From positions 52,037 through 116,036 of the forward strand of contig JAKPQA010000124.1 in assembly GCA_029547025.1 (NCBI GenBank): 64,000 bases of DNA, given 5' to 3'. The DNA comes from Armatimonadota bacterium (GTDB taxonomy: Bacteria > Armatimonadota > Zipacnadia > UBA1398 > JAKPQA01). The translations under genes and the position numbers were made by a program. Every line of letters begins with the position of its first letter. The first letter of the stretch is position 1. This document shows positions 17,049-26,545 of this stretch, piece by piece. Under the pieces are notes generated by a model that worked only from the letters and a program-made list of their open reading frames with translations, was not told where the DNA came from and made no database searches.

Positions 17049-19027
17049 GCGACGGTGTGTTCCTGACCGAGAATGCCTGCATCGTGCTCCAGAAGCGCTA
17101 CTTGCGGAAGGACGCCCGGGGAGAGCCGTGTGAGACCCCGGTACAGATGTTCCGCCGCGTGGCCGAGAACATCGCCAGCGCCGATCGCCGCTATGGTTGC
17201 TCGGAGGACCACGTCGAGGCACTGAGCCGGGCCTTCTTCGGGCTGATGACCTCGCTCGAGTTCCTGCCCAACTCGCCGACGCTGATGAACGCGGGCCGGG
17301 AGCTGCAGCAACTCGCCGCCTGCTTCGTCCTGCCCGTGGAGGACAGCATCGAGAGTATCTTCGATGCCATCAAACACACGGCCCTGATCCACAAGAGCGG
17401 CGGCGGAACCGGCTTCGATTTCTCCCACCTGCGGCCCAAGGATGACATCGTCCGGTCCACCCACGGGGTATCCAGCGGACCGGTATCGTTCATGGCGGTC
17501 TTCAACGCCGCGACGGAAGCCATCAAGCAGGGCGGCACGCGCCGCGGTGCCAACATGGCGATGCTTCGGGTGGATCATCCCGACATCCTCGAGTTCATCG
17601 GCTGCAAGACCTCGAACCAGGCGTTGGCCAACTTCAACATCTCGGTGGCCGTGACCCACGCCTTCATGGAGGCGGTGCGCCAGGGAACCACCTTCCGGAC
17701 CATCAACCCACGGAGTCAAGAGGTCGTGGCCGAACTCGACGCCCGTCAGGTGTTCGAGCGCATCGTCGAAGGCGCCTGGCGCAATGGCGAGCCCGGCGTG
17801 GTCTTCATCGACCGAGTCAATGAGGCCAACCCCACGCCCCACGTGGGGGTGATCGAGGCCACGAACCCGTGTGGCGAGCAACCATTGCTGCCCTACGAGT
17901 CGTGCAACCTGGGATCGGTGAACCTGCTGCGGATGCTGCTTCCCGGCACGCCCAGCCCCGGGTTCGACTTCGAGAAGCTTGGCCGCACCATCGACCTGGC
18001 CGTGCGCTTCCTCGACAACGTGATCGACATGAATCGCTACCCGCTCCCGGAGATCGGCGAGCGGACTCGGGCGAACCGCAAGATCGGGCTGGGTGTCATG
18101 GGCTGGGCTGACGCGCTGTTCCGGCTTGGGGTCCCGTATGACTCCGAGGAAGCTGTGGAACTGGCCGGCCGGCTCATGGGCTTCGTTCAGGACCGGGCGC
18201 GGACGGCATCGGCCCAACTGGCGGCCGAGCGGGGCCCCTTCCCCAACTACCCGGGGTCGACATGGGCGGCGGCGGGCGGCGCTCCGCTCCGCAACGCGAC
18301 CCTGACCACGGTTGCCCCCACGGGAACGCTGAGCCTGATCGCGGGAGTGTCAAGCGGCATCGAGCCGCTGTTCGCCGTGGTGTTCCGCCGGCACGTGCTC
18401 GACGGCGAGCCGTTGCTCGAGGTGCATCCGCTGTTCCACGAGGTGGCGCGGCGCGAGGGCTTCGCCACCCCCGAGGTGCTGAACGCCGTGGCGGAGCGAG
18501 GGACGGTTCGGGGCGTGGCGGGAGTGCCGGAAGAGGTCGCCCGGGTGTTCGTGTGCGCCCACGATATCGCGCCCATCTGGCACGTGAGGATGCAGGCGGC
18601 GTTCCAGGCCCACACCGACAACGCGGTCTCCAAGACCGTGAACTTCCCGAATTCGGCGACGCGCGACGACGTGCGCGAGGTGTTCCTGCGGGCCTACGAG
18701 CTGGGCTGCAAAGGCGTCACCGTCTATCGCGACGGGTCGCGGTCGACGCAGGTGCTCGCCACCGGCAGCACGCCGGCCTCTGACGCCTCCCCACCCGCCC
18801 CCGATGCGGAGTCGCCCCGGAGCCCCCTGCGGGACATGATGCGGCGCATCGCCGCGACCGGCGCCTTCGCCGAGGAGGAAGCCCCCCAGGGCTTGGGCGG
18901 CGCCGACAGCGACGTCGTCGCCACCGAGCTGCGTGGGCCGGATGTCTGCCCGGAATGTGGGGGCGCCATGGTTCACGAGAGCGGCTGCGCAACCTGCTCG
19001 GGATGCGGATACTCGGAGTGCCTCTAG
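17036..19027 (+). CDS. nrdJ: Adenosylcobalamin-dependent (class II) ribonucleotide reductase
   Basis: This enzyme reduces ribonucleotides to deoxyribonucleotides using coenzyme B12, for DNA synthesis with or without oxygen. The 663-residue protein carries the class II signature: [11 protein letters not shown], Cys96 in [23 protein letters not shown] with thiyl Cys279 and Glu281, Cys290 in [11 protein letters not shown], and [14 protein letters not shown] linker (about 565-635) leads to a C-terminal zinc-ribbon (CPECGG...[12 protein letters not shown]) that includes the cysteines expected to re-reduce the active site. ATG 17036 follows GGGAG and lies inside the end of the GH5-like gene (13-base overlap), so translation may be coupled. 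Coenzyme supply could come from the adenosyltransferase at 3323. No nrdA, nrdB or nrdD is seen here. Confidence 0.95.
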   Translation: MYQLSDGVFLTENACIVLQKRYLRKDARGEPCETPVQMFRRVAENIASADRRYGCSEDHVEALSRAFFGLMTSLEFLPNSPTLMNAGRELQQLAACFVLPVEDSIESIFDAIKHTALIHKSGGGTGFDFSHLRPKDDIVRSTHGVSSGPVSFMAVFNAATEAIKQGGTRRGANMAMLRVDHPDILEFIGCKTSNQALANFNISVAVTHAFMEAVRQGTTFRTINPRSQEVVAELDARQVFERIVEGAWRNGEPGVVFIDRVNEANPTPHVGVIEATNPCGEQPLLPYESCNLGSVNLLRMLLPGTPSPGFDFEKLGRTIDLAVRFLDNVIDMNRYPLPEIGERTRANRKIGLGVMGWADALFRLGVPYDSEEAVELAGRLMGFVQDRARTASAQLAAERGPFPNYPGSTWAAAGGAPLRNATLTTVAPTGTLSLIAGVSSGIEPLFAVVFRRHVLDGEPLLEVHPLFHEVARREGFATPEVLNAVAERGTVRGVAGVPEEVARVFVCAHDIAPIWHVRMQAAFQAHTDNAVSKTVNFPNSATRDDVREVFLRAYELGCKGVTVYRDGSRSTQVLATGSTPASDASPPAPDAESPRSPLRDMMRRIAATGAFAEEEAPQGLGGADSDVVATELRGPDVCPECGGAMVHESGCATCSGCGYSECL

Positions 19028-19057
19028 AAAGCTGGGTGAGGACGCGAGGGCCGCGGG

Positions 19058-19319
19058 GCGTCAGGGGGCGGAAACCGGTGACAGTCACCCATTTCTAGAA
19101 TTCAAGAAATAGGTGACTGTCACGAATGGCACGTACTTACGGTCGGCACCCACGCACACCCAACCGTAGGCAAGGCTTCAGCCTCGCGCGAAGCGGCTCT
19201 ACAGGCCATTGTGAGCCGAGGCTAAAGCCCCGGCTACAGAGGTGATGCGACATACGCCTCTGGCATTGGGCTTAGGTGCGGACCATTCGTGACTGTCACC
19301 GGTTTCCGCCCCCTGACGC
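19058..19319. repeat. Nested inverted-repeat element with perfect 31-bp arms
   Basis: The outer arms 19058-19088 and 19289-19319 are exact reverse complements over 31 bases (GCGTCAGGGGGCGGAAACC...). A second hairpin sits inside the left end: 19078-19097 pairs with 19105-19123 (GTGACAGTCACC plus ATTTCT). A third pair matches 19113-19129 with 19283-19299 over 17 bases. The centre (about 19150-19240) holds AGGCTTCAGCCT and GAGGCTAAAGCC, a different palindromic motif. No transposase frame is inside. It looks like a composite of small non-autonomous repeats inserted into one another. Together with flanks it fills the 358-base gap between nrdJ and the TPR gene, where it could also serve as a bidirectional terminator. 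Confidence 0.8.
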
Positions 19320-19385
19320 GACTCAGGTCGGGCCTCCGACCGGGCTTCCGTTGAGCCATGGAGAGCCCCGGCAGGGACGGTGGGG

Positions 19386-21539
19386 CTACCCGCCGCAACG
19401 CTCGAGGCCCGCGAGCGCCTCCGCGCAGTCGGGCTCGAACTTCAGGGCGCGGCGGTAGTAGAAGGCAGCGGTCTTGCGGTCGCCGATCTTCTCGTAGACG
19501 CGGCCGACCGCGGCCGAGAGCGCCGGGCTCCTGGCATGGACGCCCATGAGCTCGACCCCGGTCAGGGCGGCGCCCTCGAGGTCGCCCGCGTCCGCCAGCG
19601 CGCTCACGGCGTCCGCCAGGGCCCCGGGGTCACCCCGGACCAGCCCCAGGGCCTCGCGGCACCACCGTTGGGCGGGGACTCCAGGCCCCAGCACCCCGGC
19701 GATGCGCAGGGCGAGAGCGGCCGACGGCTGCTGGCTATAGCGTCGGGCCAGCCCCTCGGCGGCGGCCTGACGGGCGCCGAGACGCGTGAGCATGTCGATG
19801 GCAGCGTCCGCCTCGTCGTTCGAGGACGCGGCGTCCAGCGCACGGAGGGCCGCCGTGCGAGCGCCGGCGAGTTGGCGCGCGTCGATCAGGGCCGCGGCGG
19901 CTCGCATGGCGAGCGCGTAGTCCGCCGGCTGCTCGCCCGACTCGCCCTCGAGCTCGGTGGCAATCCCCGCCACGTCTCCCAGGGTTTCGAGGCACCGCAA
20001 GACGCCGTCCAGCGCCTGCGGCGAATGGGGCAGACACTCGCGTGCCGCACGGTACTGGGCCAGCGCCGGTTCCGTCTGCTTGGCGCCCTCGAGCACCCGG
20101 GCCAGGGAAAGCCGAAGCCCCCCATCGCTGGGCGCCTGGTCGATCGCACGCCGGTAGTATGCCGCGGCCTCGCCCAACAACCCCTGCCGCTCGAGGGCGG
20201 AACCCACGAAGGCCAGCGTGGGGGCATCGTTGGGCGCCACCCGGAGCAGATCGCGGGCCTGCTGGATGGCTTCATCGTGAAGCCCGGCGGTGGAAAGCAT
20301 CTGCACGAGGAAGCGCAAGGCGTCGACGTCGTTGGGGCGAGCCGACGCCATGTCGCGGGCCAGAGCGAGCGCCTCGCCGGACCGTCCCTGCTGGAGGAGG
20401 GCTCGAGCCAGCGAGACGCGATGGGCCATGGCATCGGGCTCGGCCTCCACCATGGCCCGATAGTACCGCTCGGCGGCGAGGGGGTCCTGGCGCTCCTCGG
20501 CCATCATGGCCAGTGCCCGCAGGGCCTGCAGGTGGGCCGGGTCGGTGGCGAGCACGTGCTCGAACTGACTCTGGGCCTCGCGGAGCTTGCCCTGAGAGGC
20601 ATAGGCCTTGGCGAGCCGGAGCCGCGACTCGGTGTCGGCCGGGTTCGCAGCCAGGATCTGCCTGAGCTTGGCGATGAGCTGGGTGTCGCGGCCCATGGTC
20701 TCGAGGATCTTGGCCGCGCGCTTCGTGGCATCGGAGGCGCCGGAGCCCAGGCTCTGGATGCGCTCGTAGAGCGCAAGTGCGTCGGCTTCGCGACCCATGG
20801 ACTCGAGCAGCACCGCCTTGTTGTAGAGCGCGCTGGTGTCGTTGGGGGCGATGGCGAGCGCCCGATCATAGGCGCGCAAGGCCTCCTCGGGCTGCTGGAG
20901 GCCGTCGTACACCAGCCCGAGAGCAAACCAGGGGAGCGCGTCGGACGGGTTCAGCTCGGCGGCCTTGAGCAGATGCAGCTTCGCCGGACCGTACTCGCCC
21001 GCCGCCTGCAGCTCCATGCCCAGATCCAGCCGCGCCGCGTAGTGGTTGGGGGCGAGGGCCAGGACCCGCTGGAGGTGGTCGCGCGCGGCGGAGGCGTCGC
21101 CCGACGACAGCGCGATCTGGGCCAGGCCGTAGACCGCGTCGGCGTTGTGGGAGTCGACACGCGAAGCATCCTCGAAGGCGCGCCGGGCGCCGTCGAGCTC
21201 GGGGGGCTGGCGCCTCAGCAGGAGCCACCCACGGGCGATGGTGGGCTCGGCATAGCCCTTCTTGAGCTGTTCGGCCAACAGGAACTCGCGCTCGGCCTCG
21301 GCGGGCTTCCCCTGGCGCTCCCGGATGCGGCCGAGAACGAAGTGGGCCTCAGCCAAGTTCGGGTCGGCGGTCAGGGCCCGCCGCACCAGCTGCTCGGCGG
21401 TGGCCAAGTCCGTGTGGATGACCCGGCGAGCCTGGTGAACGAGGTCGGCCGGCGTCTCGGGCGGTTGCGGGTCCTGGGCGGCGGCAAGGGTGAGGCACAG
21501 GAGCACCAGCAGGCCGAACCAGAGGCGCCAGGGGTTCAA
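19386..21539 (-). CDS. Exported TPR-repeat protein
   Basis: The 717-residue product begins with a signal peptide ([21 protein letters not shown]) and then consists almost entirely of tetratricopeptide repeats, with the Gly8/Ala20/Pro32 pattern recurring every 34 residues (for example [40 protein letters not shown]). Such solenoids are protein-binding scaffolds. The start is taken as TTG 21539, which overlaps the hisI stop as TTGA; no ATG or GTG gives a better signal peptide and no strong ribosome site is seen, so translation is probably coupled to hisI. Why a periplasmic scaffold sits at the end of a histidine operon is unclear; partner is unknown. Confidence 0.85.
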   Translation of the reverse strand: MNPWRLWFGLLVLLCLTLAAAQDPQPPETPADLVHQARRVIHTDLATAEQLVRRALTADPNLAEAHFVLGRIRERQGKPAEAEREFLLAEQLKKGYAEPTIARGWLLLRRQPPELDGARRAFEDASRVDSHNADAVYGLAQIALSSGDASAARDHLQRVLALAPNHYAARLDLGMELQAAGEYGPAKLHLLKAAELNPSDALPWFALGLVYDGLQQPEEALRAYDRALAIAPNDTSALYNKAVLLESMGREADALALYERIQSLGSGASDATKRAAKILETMGRDTQLIAKLRQILAANPADTESRLRLAKAYASQGKLREAQSQFEHVLATDPAHLQALRALAMMAEERQDPLAAERYYRAMVEAEPDAMAHRVSLARALLQQGRSGEALALARDMASARPNDVDALRFLVQMLSTAGLHDEAIQQARDLLRVAPNDAPTLAFVGSALERQGLLGEAAAYYRRAIDQAPSDGGLRLSLARVLEGAKQTEPALAQYRAARECLPHSPQALDGVLRCLETLGDVAGIATELEGESGEQPADYALAMRAAAALIDARQLAGARTAALRALDAASSNDEADAAIDMLTRLGARQAAAEGLARRYSQQPSAALALRIAGVLGPGVPAQRWCREALGLVRGDPGALADAVSALADAGDLEGAALTGVELMGVHARSPALSAAVGRVYEKIGDRKTAAFYYRRALKFEPDCAEALAGLERCGG

Positions 21540-21955
21540 CTGGGCTGGGCCACGCGTTCCTCGGTGGTCGTGAGGCAGACGGCGTCGGGCCGGGTACCAT
21601 CGATCCGGCGGTAGAAGCACGTTCGGTAGCCCTCGTGGCACGCCGCACCCACCTGCTGGACCCGAACCAGGACCACGTCGCGGTCGCAGTCGATGTGGAG
21701 ACTCCTCACCTTCTGCGTGTGGCCCGATGTGAGACCCTTGACCCAGTACTCCTGGCGCGAACGGCTCCAGAAGCACGTCTGGCCCGACTCGATGGTTCGG
21801 CGCAGCGCCTCTGCATTCATCCAGGCCATCATCAGAACCTGGCCGTTCTCATCATCCTGCACGATGGCCGGGATGAGGCCCTGTTCGTTGAACTTCAGAC
21901 TCTCGATGACGCTGCCGGTTCCACCGGCGCTGTCGCTAGCGGACAAGCACGCCAC
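21536..21955 (-). CDS. hisI: Phosphoribosyl-AMP cyclohydrolase
   Basis: This enzyme opens the adenine ring of phosphoribosyl-AMP in histidine synthesis. The 139-residue protein matches HisI without the HisE pyrophosphatase half: [53 protein letters not shown], the metal-site DCDRD with [23 protein letters not shown] 21955 overlaps the end of hisF by 20 bases; a TTG three codons in (21946) has a better-spaced AGGGAG and is an alternative start. No hisE, hisG or hisD is in the window. Confidence 0.95.
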   Translation of the reverse strand: MACLSASDSAGGTGSVIESLKFNEQGLIPAIVQDDENGQVLMMAWMNAEALRRTIESGQTCFWSRSRQEYWVKGLTSGHTQKVRSLHIDCDRDVVLVRVQQVGAACHEGYRTCFYRRIDGTRPDAVCLTTTEERVAQPS

Positions 21956-22691
21956 GCTCCCTCAGATAGGCTTTGGCCTCGCGGACGCTGATCTCGCGGA
22001 AGTGGAAGATCGAGGCGGCCAACACGGCATGCGCTTTGCCCTCGGTGAGCGCTTCGAGCAAGTGCTCGACCGTGCCGGCGCCACCGGAGGCGATCACGGG
22101 CACGCTGACCGACTCGGCGACGGTGCGGGTCATCTCGATATCGTACCCCGCCTTGGTCCCATCGCGGTCCATACTGGTCAGCATGATCTCGCCGGCGCCC
22201 AGCTCCTCGACCCGGGGCGCCCAGTCGCGGACGTCCCAGGCCGAAGGCCGCCTGCCACCGTGGGTGTGGACGATCCAGCGCCCATCGGGCATGCGCTTGG
22301 GGTCCATGGCCACGCAGATGCACTGGCGGCCGAAGTGCTCGGCGCCCTCGGAGATAAGCTCCGGGGTCAGGACCGCCGCCGTGTTAAGCGACACCTTGTC
22401 GGCGCCCGCGGCCACGATGTCCCGGATGTTGCCCAGCTCGTGAATGCCCCCGCCCACGCTGAAGGGGATGGCGATGGTCTCGGCCACCCGACGGACGACA
22501 TCGATCATGGTGTCACGCTTCTCGTGGGAGGCCGTGATGTCGAGGAACACCAGTTCGTCGGCTTCCTCGGCATCGTAGACGCGCGCTTGCTCGACGGGGT
22601 CGCCGGCGTCGCGGAGATCGACGAACTGGACGCCTTTGACGACGCGGCCGTCCTTCACATCGAGGCACGGGATGATGCGCTTGGCTAGCAC
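21936..22691 (-). CDS. hisF: Imidazole glycerol phosphate synthase, cyclase subunit
   Basis: HisF closes the imidazole ring using ammonia from HisH. The 251-residue (beta/alpha)8 barrel begins [19 protein letters not shown] with the catalytic Asp in CLDVKDG; the second catalytic Asp is in [14 protein letters not shown]. The phosphate-binding GGG/ASGGAG loops ([21 protein letters not shown]) are intact. GTG 22691 overlaps the hisA stop codon. The frame remains open far upstream inside hisA, but those residues are not HisF-like. Confidence 0.96.
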   Translation of the reverse strand: MLAKRIIPCLDVKDGRVVKGVQFVDLRDAGDPVEQARVYDAEEADELVFLDITASHEKRDTMIDVVRRVAETIAIPFSVGGGIHELGNIRDIVAAGADKVSLNTAAVLTPELISEGAEHFGRQCICVAMDPKRMPDGRWIVHTHGGRRPSAWDVRDWAPRVEELGAGEIMLTSMDRDGTKAGYDIEMTRTVAESVSVPVIASGGAGTVEHLLEALTEGKAHAVLAASIFHFREISVREAKAYLRERGVLVR

Positions 22692-23434
22692 GCTCTGCTC
22701 AACTCCACGGCAGCGGCCAAGTCGACCGCGCCCTCGTAGATGGCTCGTCCGGTAATACAGCCGACCAGCGCAGGTGGGGCGCCTGTGGGCATCCGAGCGG
22801 CCTCGCACACGCGCCGGATGTCGGCCAGTGAGGAGACACCACCGCTGACGATGACCCGAAGGCCCGTGGTGGCGGCCAGGGCGAGCGAGGCGTCGACGTT
22901 GGGACCGGTCATGACGCCATCGCGCCCGATGTCCGTGTGGACGACGGTGCGGACGCCCGCATCGTGCATCCGCCGGCCGACCTCGCCAGCGGTCAGACTC
23001 GAGGTGTCCACCCAACCGCGAAGCGCGACACGGCCGTCCCGGGCGTCCAGGCCGCCGATGACCGTCTCCGGCCCGAACCGTTCGACGGCCTCGACGAGGA
23101 AGGCGGGATCCTCGATGCCCGCGGTGCCGATGACCACGCGCTTCACGCCCAGGGAGAGGTGCCCCTCGATGACCGCCATCGAGCGGATGCCTCCACCCAC
23201 CTCGATGGGCACGGAGACAGCTGCGGCGATGGCGCGGATGATGTCGCGAGCCCGGGGCTCGCCACCAAAGGCGCCGTCGAGGTCCACCACGTGGATGAGT
23301 TCCGCCCCACACTCCTCAAAGTAGCGGGCCGTGGCGGCGGGGTCGCGCTCGTAGACCGTCTGCTGATCGGGGTCGCCGTAGCGCAGGCGGACGACCTGGC
23401 CGCCGCGGATGTCGATGGATGGGATGACGATCAT
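22685..23434 (-). CDS. hisA: ProFAR isomerase
   Basis: HisA performs the Amadori rearrangement of ProFAR in histidine synthesis. The 249-residue barrel begins [17 protein letters not shown] with the catalytic Asp in SIDIRGG, and has the second Asp in [24 protein letters not shown] and [13 protein letters not shown] are the phosphate-binding loops. The ATG overlaps the hisH stop as ATGA and its own stop overlaps the hisF start, so hisH-A-F are translationally coupled. Confidence 0.97.
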   Translation of the reverse strand: MIVIPSIDIRGGQVVRLRYGDPDQQTVYERDPAATARYFEECGAELIHVVDLDGAFGGEPRARDIIRAIAAAVSVPIEVGGGIRSMAVIEGHLSLGVKRVVIGTAGIEDPAFLVEAVERFGPETVIGGLDARDGRVALRGWVDTSSLTAGEVGRRMHDAGVRTVVHTDIGRDGVMTGPNVDASLALAATTGLRVIVSGGVSSLADIRRVCEAARMPTGAPPALVGCITGRAIYEGAVDLAAAVELSRAC

Positions 23435-24057
23435 GGAGCGGTCCCCGCCTGCCCGCCAACCAGACTGACGAAGTTGCGCAGAATGGTCAGGCCCTTGGCC
23501 TGGCTCTTCTCGGGGTGGAACTGGCTCGCGAACAGGTTACCGCGCTGCACCGAGGAGGTGAACTCGATGCCGTACTCGGTGACCGTAGCGCGGGCGTCCG
23601 GGTCATCGGGCACCGGGTAGTAGCTGTGGACGAAGTAGAAGAAGTCACCGTCCGCGATGCCACCGAGCAGGGGCGTGTCGCCGACCAATCGCACCTGGTT
23701 CCAGCCCATATGGGGGACGTGCAGCCCAGGCGCGAAACGCTTCACGGTACCCTCAAGCACACCGAGGCCGCGAACACCGGGGGCTTCCTCACTGGACTCG
23801 AACAGCACCTGGAGACCGAGGCAGATGCCGAGGAAGGGTTTTCCGGAGTGGGCCGCCTCTCGGACAGGCTCGAAGAGGCCGCGGTCTTTGAGGTTGTGGA
23901 CACACTGCCCGAAGGCGCCCACACCGGGCAGCACGACACCGTTGGCGGCGCCAACGTCCCGCGGGTCATCCGTGAGTCTGACGTGGCCCCCCGCTCGCTC
24001 CAGACCCCTCCACACGCTGGCGAGGTTGCCCATACCGTAGTCGATCAACGCAATGAT
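23431..24057 (-). CDS. hisH: Imidazole glycerol phosphate synthase, glutaminase subunit
   Basis: HisH hydrolyses glutamine and feeds ammonia to HisF. The class I glutamine amidotransferase triad is clear: Cys in GICLGLQVLF, and His and Glu in FHPEKSQ; NGVVLPGVGAFGQCV and VPHMGWNQV are typical. The start is unusual. By alignment the protein should open with (M)IALIDYGMGNL, but the codons there are ATC ATT GCG TTG and no ATG, GTG or well-placed TTG exists. AAGGAG lies 9 bases before the ATC at 24057, so an ATC (or ATT at 24054) start is likely; TTG 24048 is the conventional alternative, 18 bases from the ribosome site. Confidence 0.93.
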   Translation of the reverse strand: MIALIDYGMGNLASVWRGLERAGGHVRLTDDPRDVGAANGVVLPGVGAFGQCVHNLKDRGLFEPVREAAHSGKPFLGICLGLQVLFESSEEAPGVRGLGVLEGTVKRFAPGLHVPHMGWNQVRLVGDTPLLGGIADGDFFYFVHSYYPVPDDPDARATVTEYGIEFTSSVQRGNLFASQFHPEKSQAKGLTILRNFVSLVGGQAGTAP

Positions 24058-24317
24058 GGTTCTCAGCTCCTTGAGGTGCTGCCGGGCAGCGCGGAGGCGT
24101 ACGCAGGTATCCCGCACTTCCGTATAGCAGGGACGGGCCCGGAGCGCAAGGAGGGCGGCTCGCTCAGCGGCATGGCAGACCCGAGCCCCCACGGGTTCCG
24201 TGCCGGCGAGCGTCGTCGCCCGCCAGGGCAACGGCACGGGGCAGGAGCACCGGAGGCCTCCGGACGTGGGAGGGCATCGCCATGGTAACCGGGGCTTCGG
24301 AGTGAGCGGAGTGACCG

Positions 24318-24433
24318 GAGTGACTGAAGTGACCCATATTCCACAAAACCTCTCCATAGCGCGTGTAAAAGCCGAGGGTGTGATTCTGGGGAAAGTTGTG
24401 CAAAGTTCGGCCAATCGGTCACTTCGGTCACTC
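24318..24433. repeat. Inverted repeat GAGTGACNGAAGTGACC with AT-rich loop
   Basis: 24318-24334 (GAGTGACTGAAGTGACC) pairs with 24417-24433 (GGTCACTTCGGTCACTC) with one mismatch across an 82-base loop that is visibly richer in A+T than the surroundings. The left arm is extended leftwards by tandem 9-base units (GAGTGACCG and similar). Confidence 0.6.
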
Positions 24434-24508
24434 GTGGAGGGGGGGGAGTCGGGCGCAGGCCCGCCCTTCGACCGGCTCCGGGCGGGGCTTGCCGGAGCCC
24501 AAGGACTG

Positions 24509-24599
24509 CCCTCACCCGGCGCCTGAGCCCGGGGCCGACCTCTCCCCGAGGGAGAGGTGACTGTCTCCCTCTCCCGCCGGGAGAGGGCCGGGGTGAGGG
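24509..24599. repeat. Palindromic CCCTCACCC / GGGTGAGGG repeat
   Basis: The outer arms CCCTCACCCGGC (24509-24520) and GCCGGGGTGAGGG (24587-24599) enclose two hairpins, CCTCTCCCCGAGGGAGAGG (24539-24557) and CTCTCCCGCCGGGAGAG (near 24570-24586). From memory this is a widespread intergenic repeat type in bacterial genomes; not checked here. Confidence 0.6.
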
Positions 24600-24693
24600 C
24601 GTCGCCCGCGTCCCCGCCGACCCGGCCATTTGCGAACTTTGGCCTGCGGGCACTGCCCGTAGACGCGCTCGGGACGGCACGGGTGGCAACAGC

Positions 24694-24823
24694 GGGCCGG
24701 ATGGCGCCCTTCGCGCTCCGTGGGCCTCTTCCATCCGCCCCCTCTCCACTTGTTGTTGGGAAGCTCCTCGGAGGGGTCGAACAGGGGGAACCAGACGCGG
24801 TCTGGTGGAACCCCTTCGGACCG
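24694..24823 (-). repeat. Dispersed palindromic repeat, copy B
   Basis: This second copy of the element at 297-419 and 51609-51734 starts GGGCCGGATGGCGCCCTTC like copy A. Its end has the hairpin ACCAGAC-GCG-GTCTGGT (24790-24806), where copy C has ACCGGCC-GGA-GGCCGGT, so the stem is kept while the bases differ. It lies a few bases downstream of the hisB stop codon, in the transcript's 3' end. Confidence 0.75.
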
Positions 24824-24828
24824 AGGCG

Positions 24829-25419
24829 TTACAGACTGCCCTTGGTCGAGGGCACGTCGTCGCGCCTGGGGTCGATGCGCACGGCCATATCAAGCGCCCG
24901 GCCGAGTGCCTTGAACGCGGCTTCGAGCACGTGGTGGCAGTTTTCGCCCGTATGCTTACGAATGTGGAGCGTCAGGCCGGCGCTTACGGCCAGGGCCCGT
25001 GCGAACTCCGGCAGGAGCTCGGTGTCGAAATCGCCCACCTTGCCGTGAGCCATGGGCACGTCGACCTCGACCCAGGGGCGGCCCGAGATGTCGATGGCGA
25101 CCTCGACGAGGGCTTCGTCCATGGGCACCACGGCGTGACCGTACCGGACGATGCCGCGCTTGTCGCCCAGTGCCTGGCGTAGCGCCTGACCCAGGACGAT
25201 ACCGGTGTCCTCGACCAGATGGTGGGCGTCGACCTCCAGATCGCCTCGGGCCTCAACTTCCAGGTCGAGCATGCCGTGTTTGGCCACATGGGTGAGCATG
25301 TGGTCGAAGAACCCCACACCCGTGGTGATCGAGGATGCTCCTGAGCCGTCGAGGGCCAGGCCGACTCGGATGGCAGTCTCCTTGGTGGTACGCTCGACGG
25401 TGGCCTTCCGCTCTGCCAC
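24829..25419 (-). CDS. hisB: Imidazoleglycerol-phosphate dehydratase
   Basis: This enzyme dehydrates imidazoleglycerol phosphate in histidine synthesis. The 196-residue protein is the monofunctional form: RTTKETAIRVGLALDGSG, GVGFFDHMLTHVAKHG, the metal motif DAHHLVEDTGIVLGQAL, and the second one TGENCHHVLEAAFKALGRAL. GTG 25419 follows GGGAGGG at about 10 bases. A promoter with a perfect TATAAT lies 57-85 bases upstream. It is first in the minus-strand his cluster. Confidence 0.96.
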   Translation of the reverse strand: MAERKATVERTTKETAIRVGLALDGSGASSITTGVGFFDHMLTHVAKHGMLDLEVEARGDLEVDAHHLVEDTGIVLGQALRQALGDKRGIVRYGHAVVPMDEALVEVAIDISGRPWVEVDVPMAHGKVGDFDTELLPEFARALAVSAGLTLHIRKHTGENCHHVLEAAFKALGRALDMAVRIDPRRDDVPSTKGSL

Positions 25420-25475
25420 GGGGCCCCACCCTCCCGCCAGATCGCTGACGCCGCCGCATGGACGCGGGCGGGCGC

Positions 25476-25504
25476 ATTATAGGCCGGAGGGAGCTGGGCC
25501 ACAA
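25476..25504 (-). promoter_or_regulatory. Promoter for hisB (TTGTGG-N17-TATAAT)
   Basis: Read on the minus strand, TTGTGG (25499-25504) is followed after exactly 17 bases by TATAAT (25476-25481), a consensus -10. Transcription would start near 25468, giving a leader of about 50 bases before hisB. This is the only perfect TATAAT noticed between genes in the window. Confidence 0.6.
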
Positions 25505-25557
25505 CACGCGCGGGGCGTGCGTTACCGGCAGGAGCCGGCGGTCAACTTACGAAGAAC

Positions 25558-26415
25558 ATGGTCGGTATGGCGAGCGATTGGGTGGCCAGCGCGCCGGAGC
25601 TGGACCCGGACGAGACCCGGAGGTGCTTGCAGGCGCTGAGCGCCGCGGAAAGCGCTTTCGACCTGGGTGTCGGTGCTGGCGGTCGCCTGCGGTGGTACCC
25701 GTCCTCGGTCGTGAGGCCCCCGCACGATCCGAGGCGTGATCCTCTGGGCCTGGCATGCCCGCTGGCACCGGGCGGACAGCCCATGGTGGCCGTGGGGTAC
25801 CGGGTCCTGGTCTATCGGCAGATGGGCACCGATGGGTGTGTGTTTGCGGCCCAGGTTACGGATGTGGGGCCGGAGCGGGCCGAGGCAGGTACCGGTGCGG
25901 CGGGTCTGGTGGTCGTCTGGGTTACGCCACCGAGGCGGTTCTACCACTACCAGCGCCGGGAGGCCCTTCGTGTGGTTCCTCGCCCACAACTCGTGGCGAG
26001 TGTGGCCTACGGCGGCGAGGAGATGCCGGGATCGAGGCTGGCGTGTGTGGTAGAGGACTTGAGCGTCTCTGGGGCTCGCCTTCGCACGGATGAGGCGTCG
26101 GCGCCGTTGGGGCGCTTCCTGCGCCAGGGGCATCGCGTGCGTGTGACGCTCCCGCTGGGCGTCGACGAGGACGCGGAGCCCCCGGACCTGAGTGGGGAGA
26201 TCGTACGACTGGAGCGTGACCGGCGCGACAGGGGCAGGCTGTGGATGGCCGTGGAGTGGCGGAGCGTCGCCCCGTCGCACGCCCGGGTGCTGTCCCGCTA
26301 TGTAGTGGAGACCGAGCGCGAGCGTCTGCGTGCCCGGAGCGAAGCGCGGGAGCCGCGCGGCTGGTGGCAAGGACGAAGGGCAGCGGGCCGCGAGCCCGAT
26401 GGACCGTTGGACTGA
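25558..26415 (+). CDS. PilZ domain protein (c-di-GMP receptor), first of a pair
   Basis: The 285-residue product has a YcgR-like N-terminal half (VGYRVLVYRQMGTDGCVFAAQVTDV) and a C-terminal PilZ domain from about 135. The PilZ c-di-GMP motifs are intact: QRREALRV (RxxxR) and EDLSVSGARLR (D/NxSxxG). The C-terminal tail is Arg-rich. It should bind cyclic di-GMP and control a surface or motility function; the following ATPase gene suggests type IV pili or secretion. ATG 25558 has only a weak ribosome site, and ATG 25567 is an alternative. It is a paralogue of the next gene. Confidence 0.85.
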   Translation: MVGMASDWVASAPELDPDETRRCLQALSAAESAFDLGVGAGGRLRWYPSSVVRPPHDPRRDPLGLACPLAPGGQPMVAVGYRVLVYRQMGTDGCVFAAQVTDVGPERAEAGTGAAGLVVVWVTPPRRFYHYQRREALRVVPRPQLVASVAYGGEEMPGSRLACVVEDLSVSGARLRTDEASAPLGRFLRQGHRVRVTLPLGVDEDAEPPDLSGEIVRLERDRRDRGRLWMAVEWRSVAPSHARVLSRYVVETERERLRARSEAREPRGWWQGRRAAGREPDGPLD

Positions 26416-26545
26416 CGACCGCGGAGGGGCTCGCCTGGCGACTCGTGTCGGTGTGCGCGAGCGCGGGCGAGACGGGTGTGTGCGCGAGAGGTCTGGTCGC
26501 CCTCTGGCGCCGCACCCGCGGAATGCGAGGTCATAGGCCACCAAG

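Larger units (their letters stand above)
24058..24828. other. 771-base gap inside the his cluster filled with repeats
   Basis: No gene is convincing between hisB and hisH. From right to left the gap contains repeat copy B (24694-24823), a hairpin cluster of the CCCTCACCC/CTCTCCC type (24509-24599), and an inverted repeat with an AT-richer loop (24318-24433). The frame open upstream of hisH through 24414 and beyond does not resemble any protein I know and uses codons unlike its neighbours. hisB and hisH may therefore be separate transcription units. Confidence 0.55.

Noticed and set aside
19140..19250. Repeat array resembling CRISPR
   Set aside because: The palindromic motifs differ in length and are not regularly spaced; no cas genes are in the window.
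19380..21614. 744-codon plus-strand frame opposite the TPR gene
   Set aside because: Its Gly/Leu/Arg repeats mirror the TPR codons on the other strand; the TPR protein has a signal peptide and a clear repeat pattern.
24063..24893. Minus-strand frame between hisB and hisH as a lost gene
   Set aside because: It runs through three repeat elements and into hisB and has no protein-like motif.
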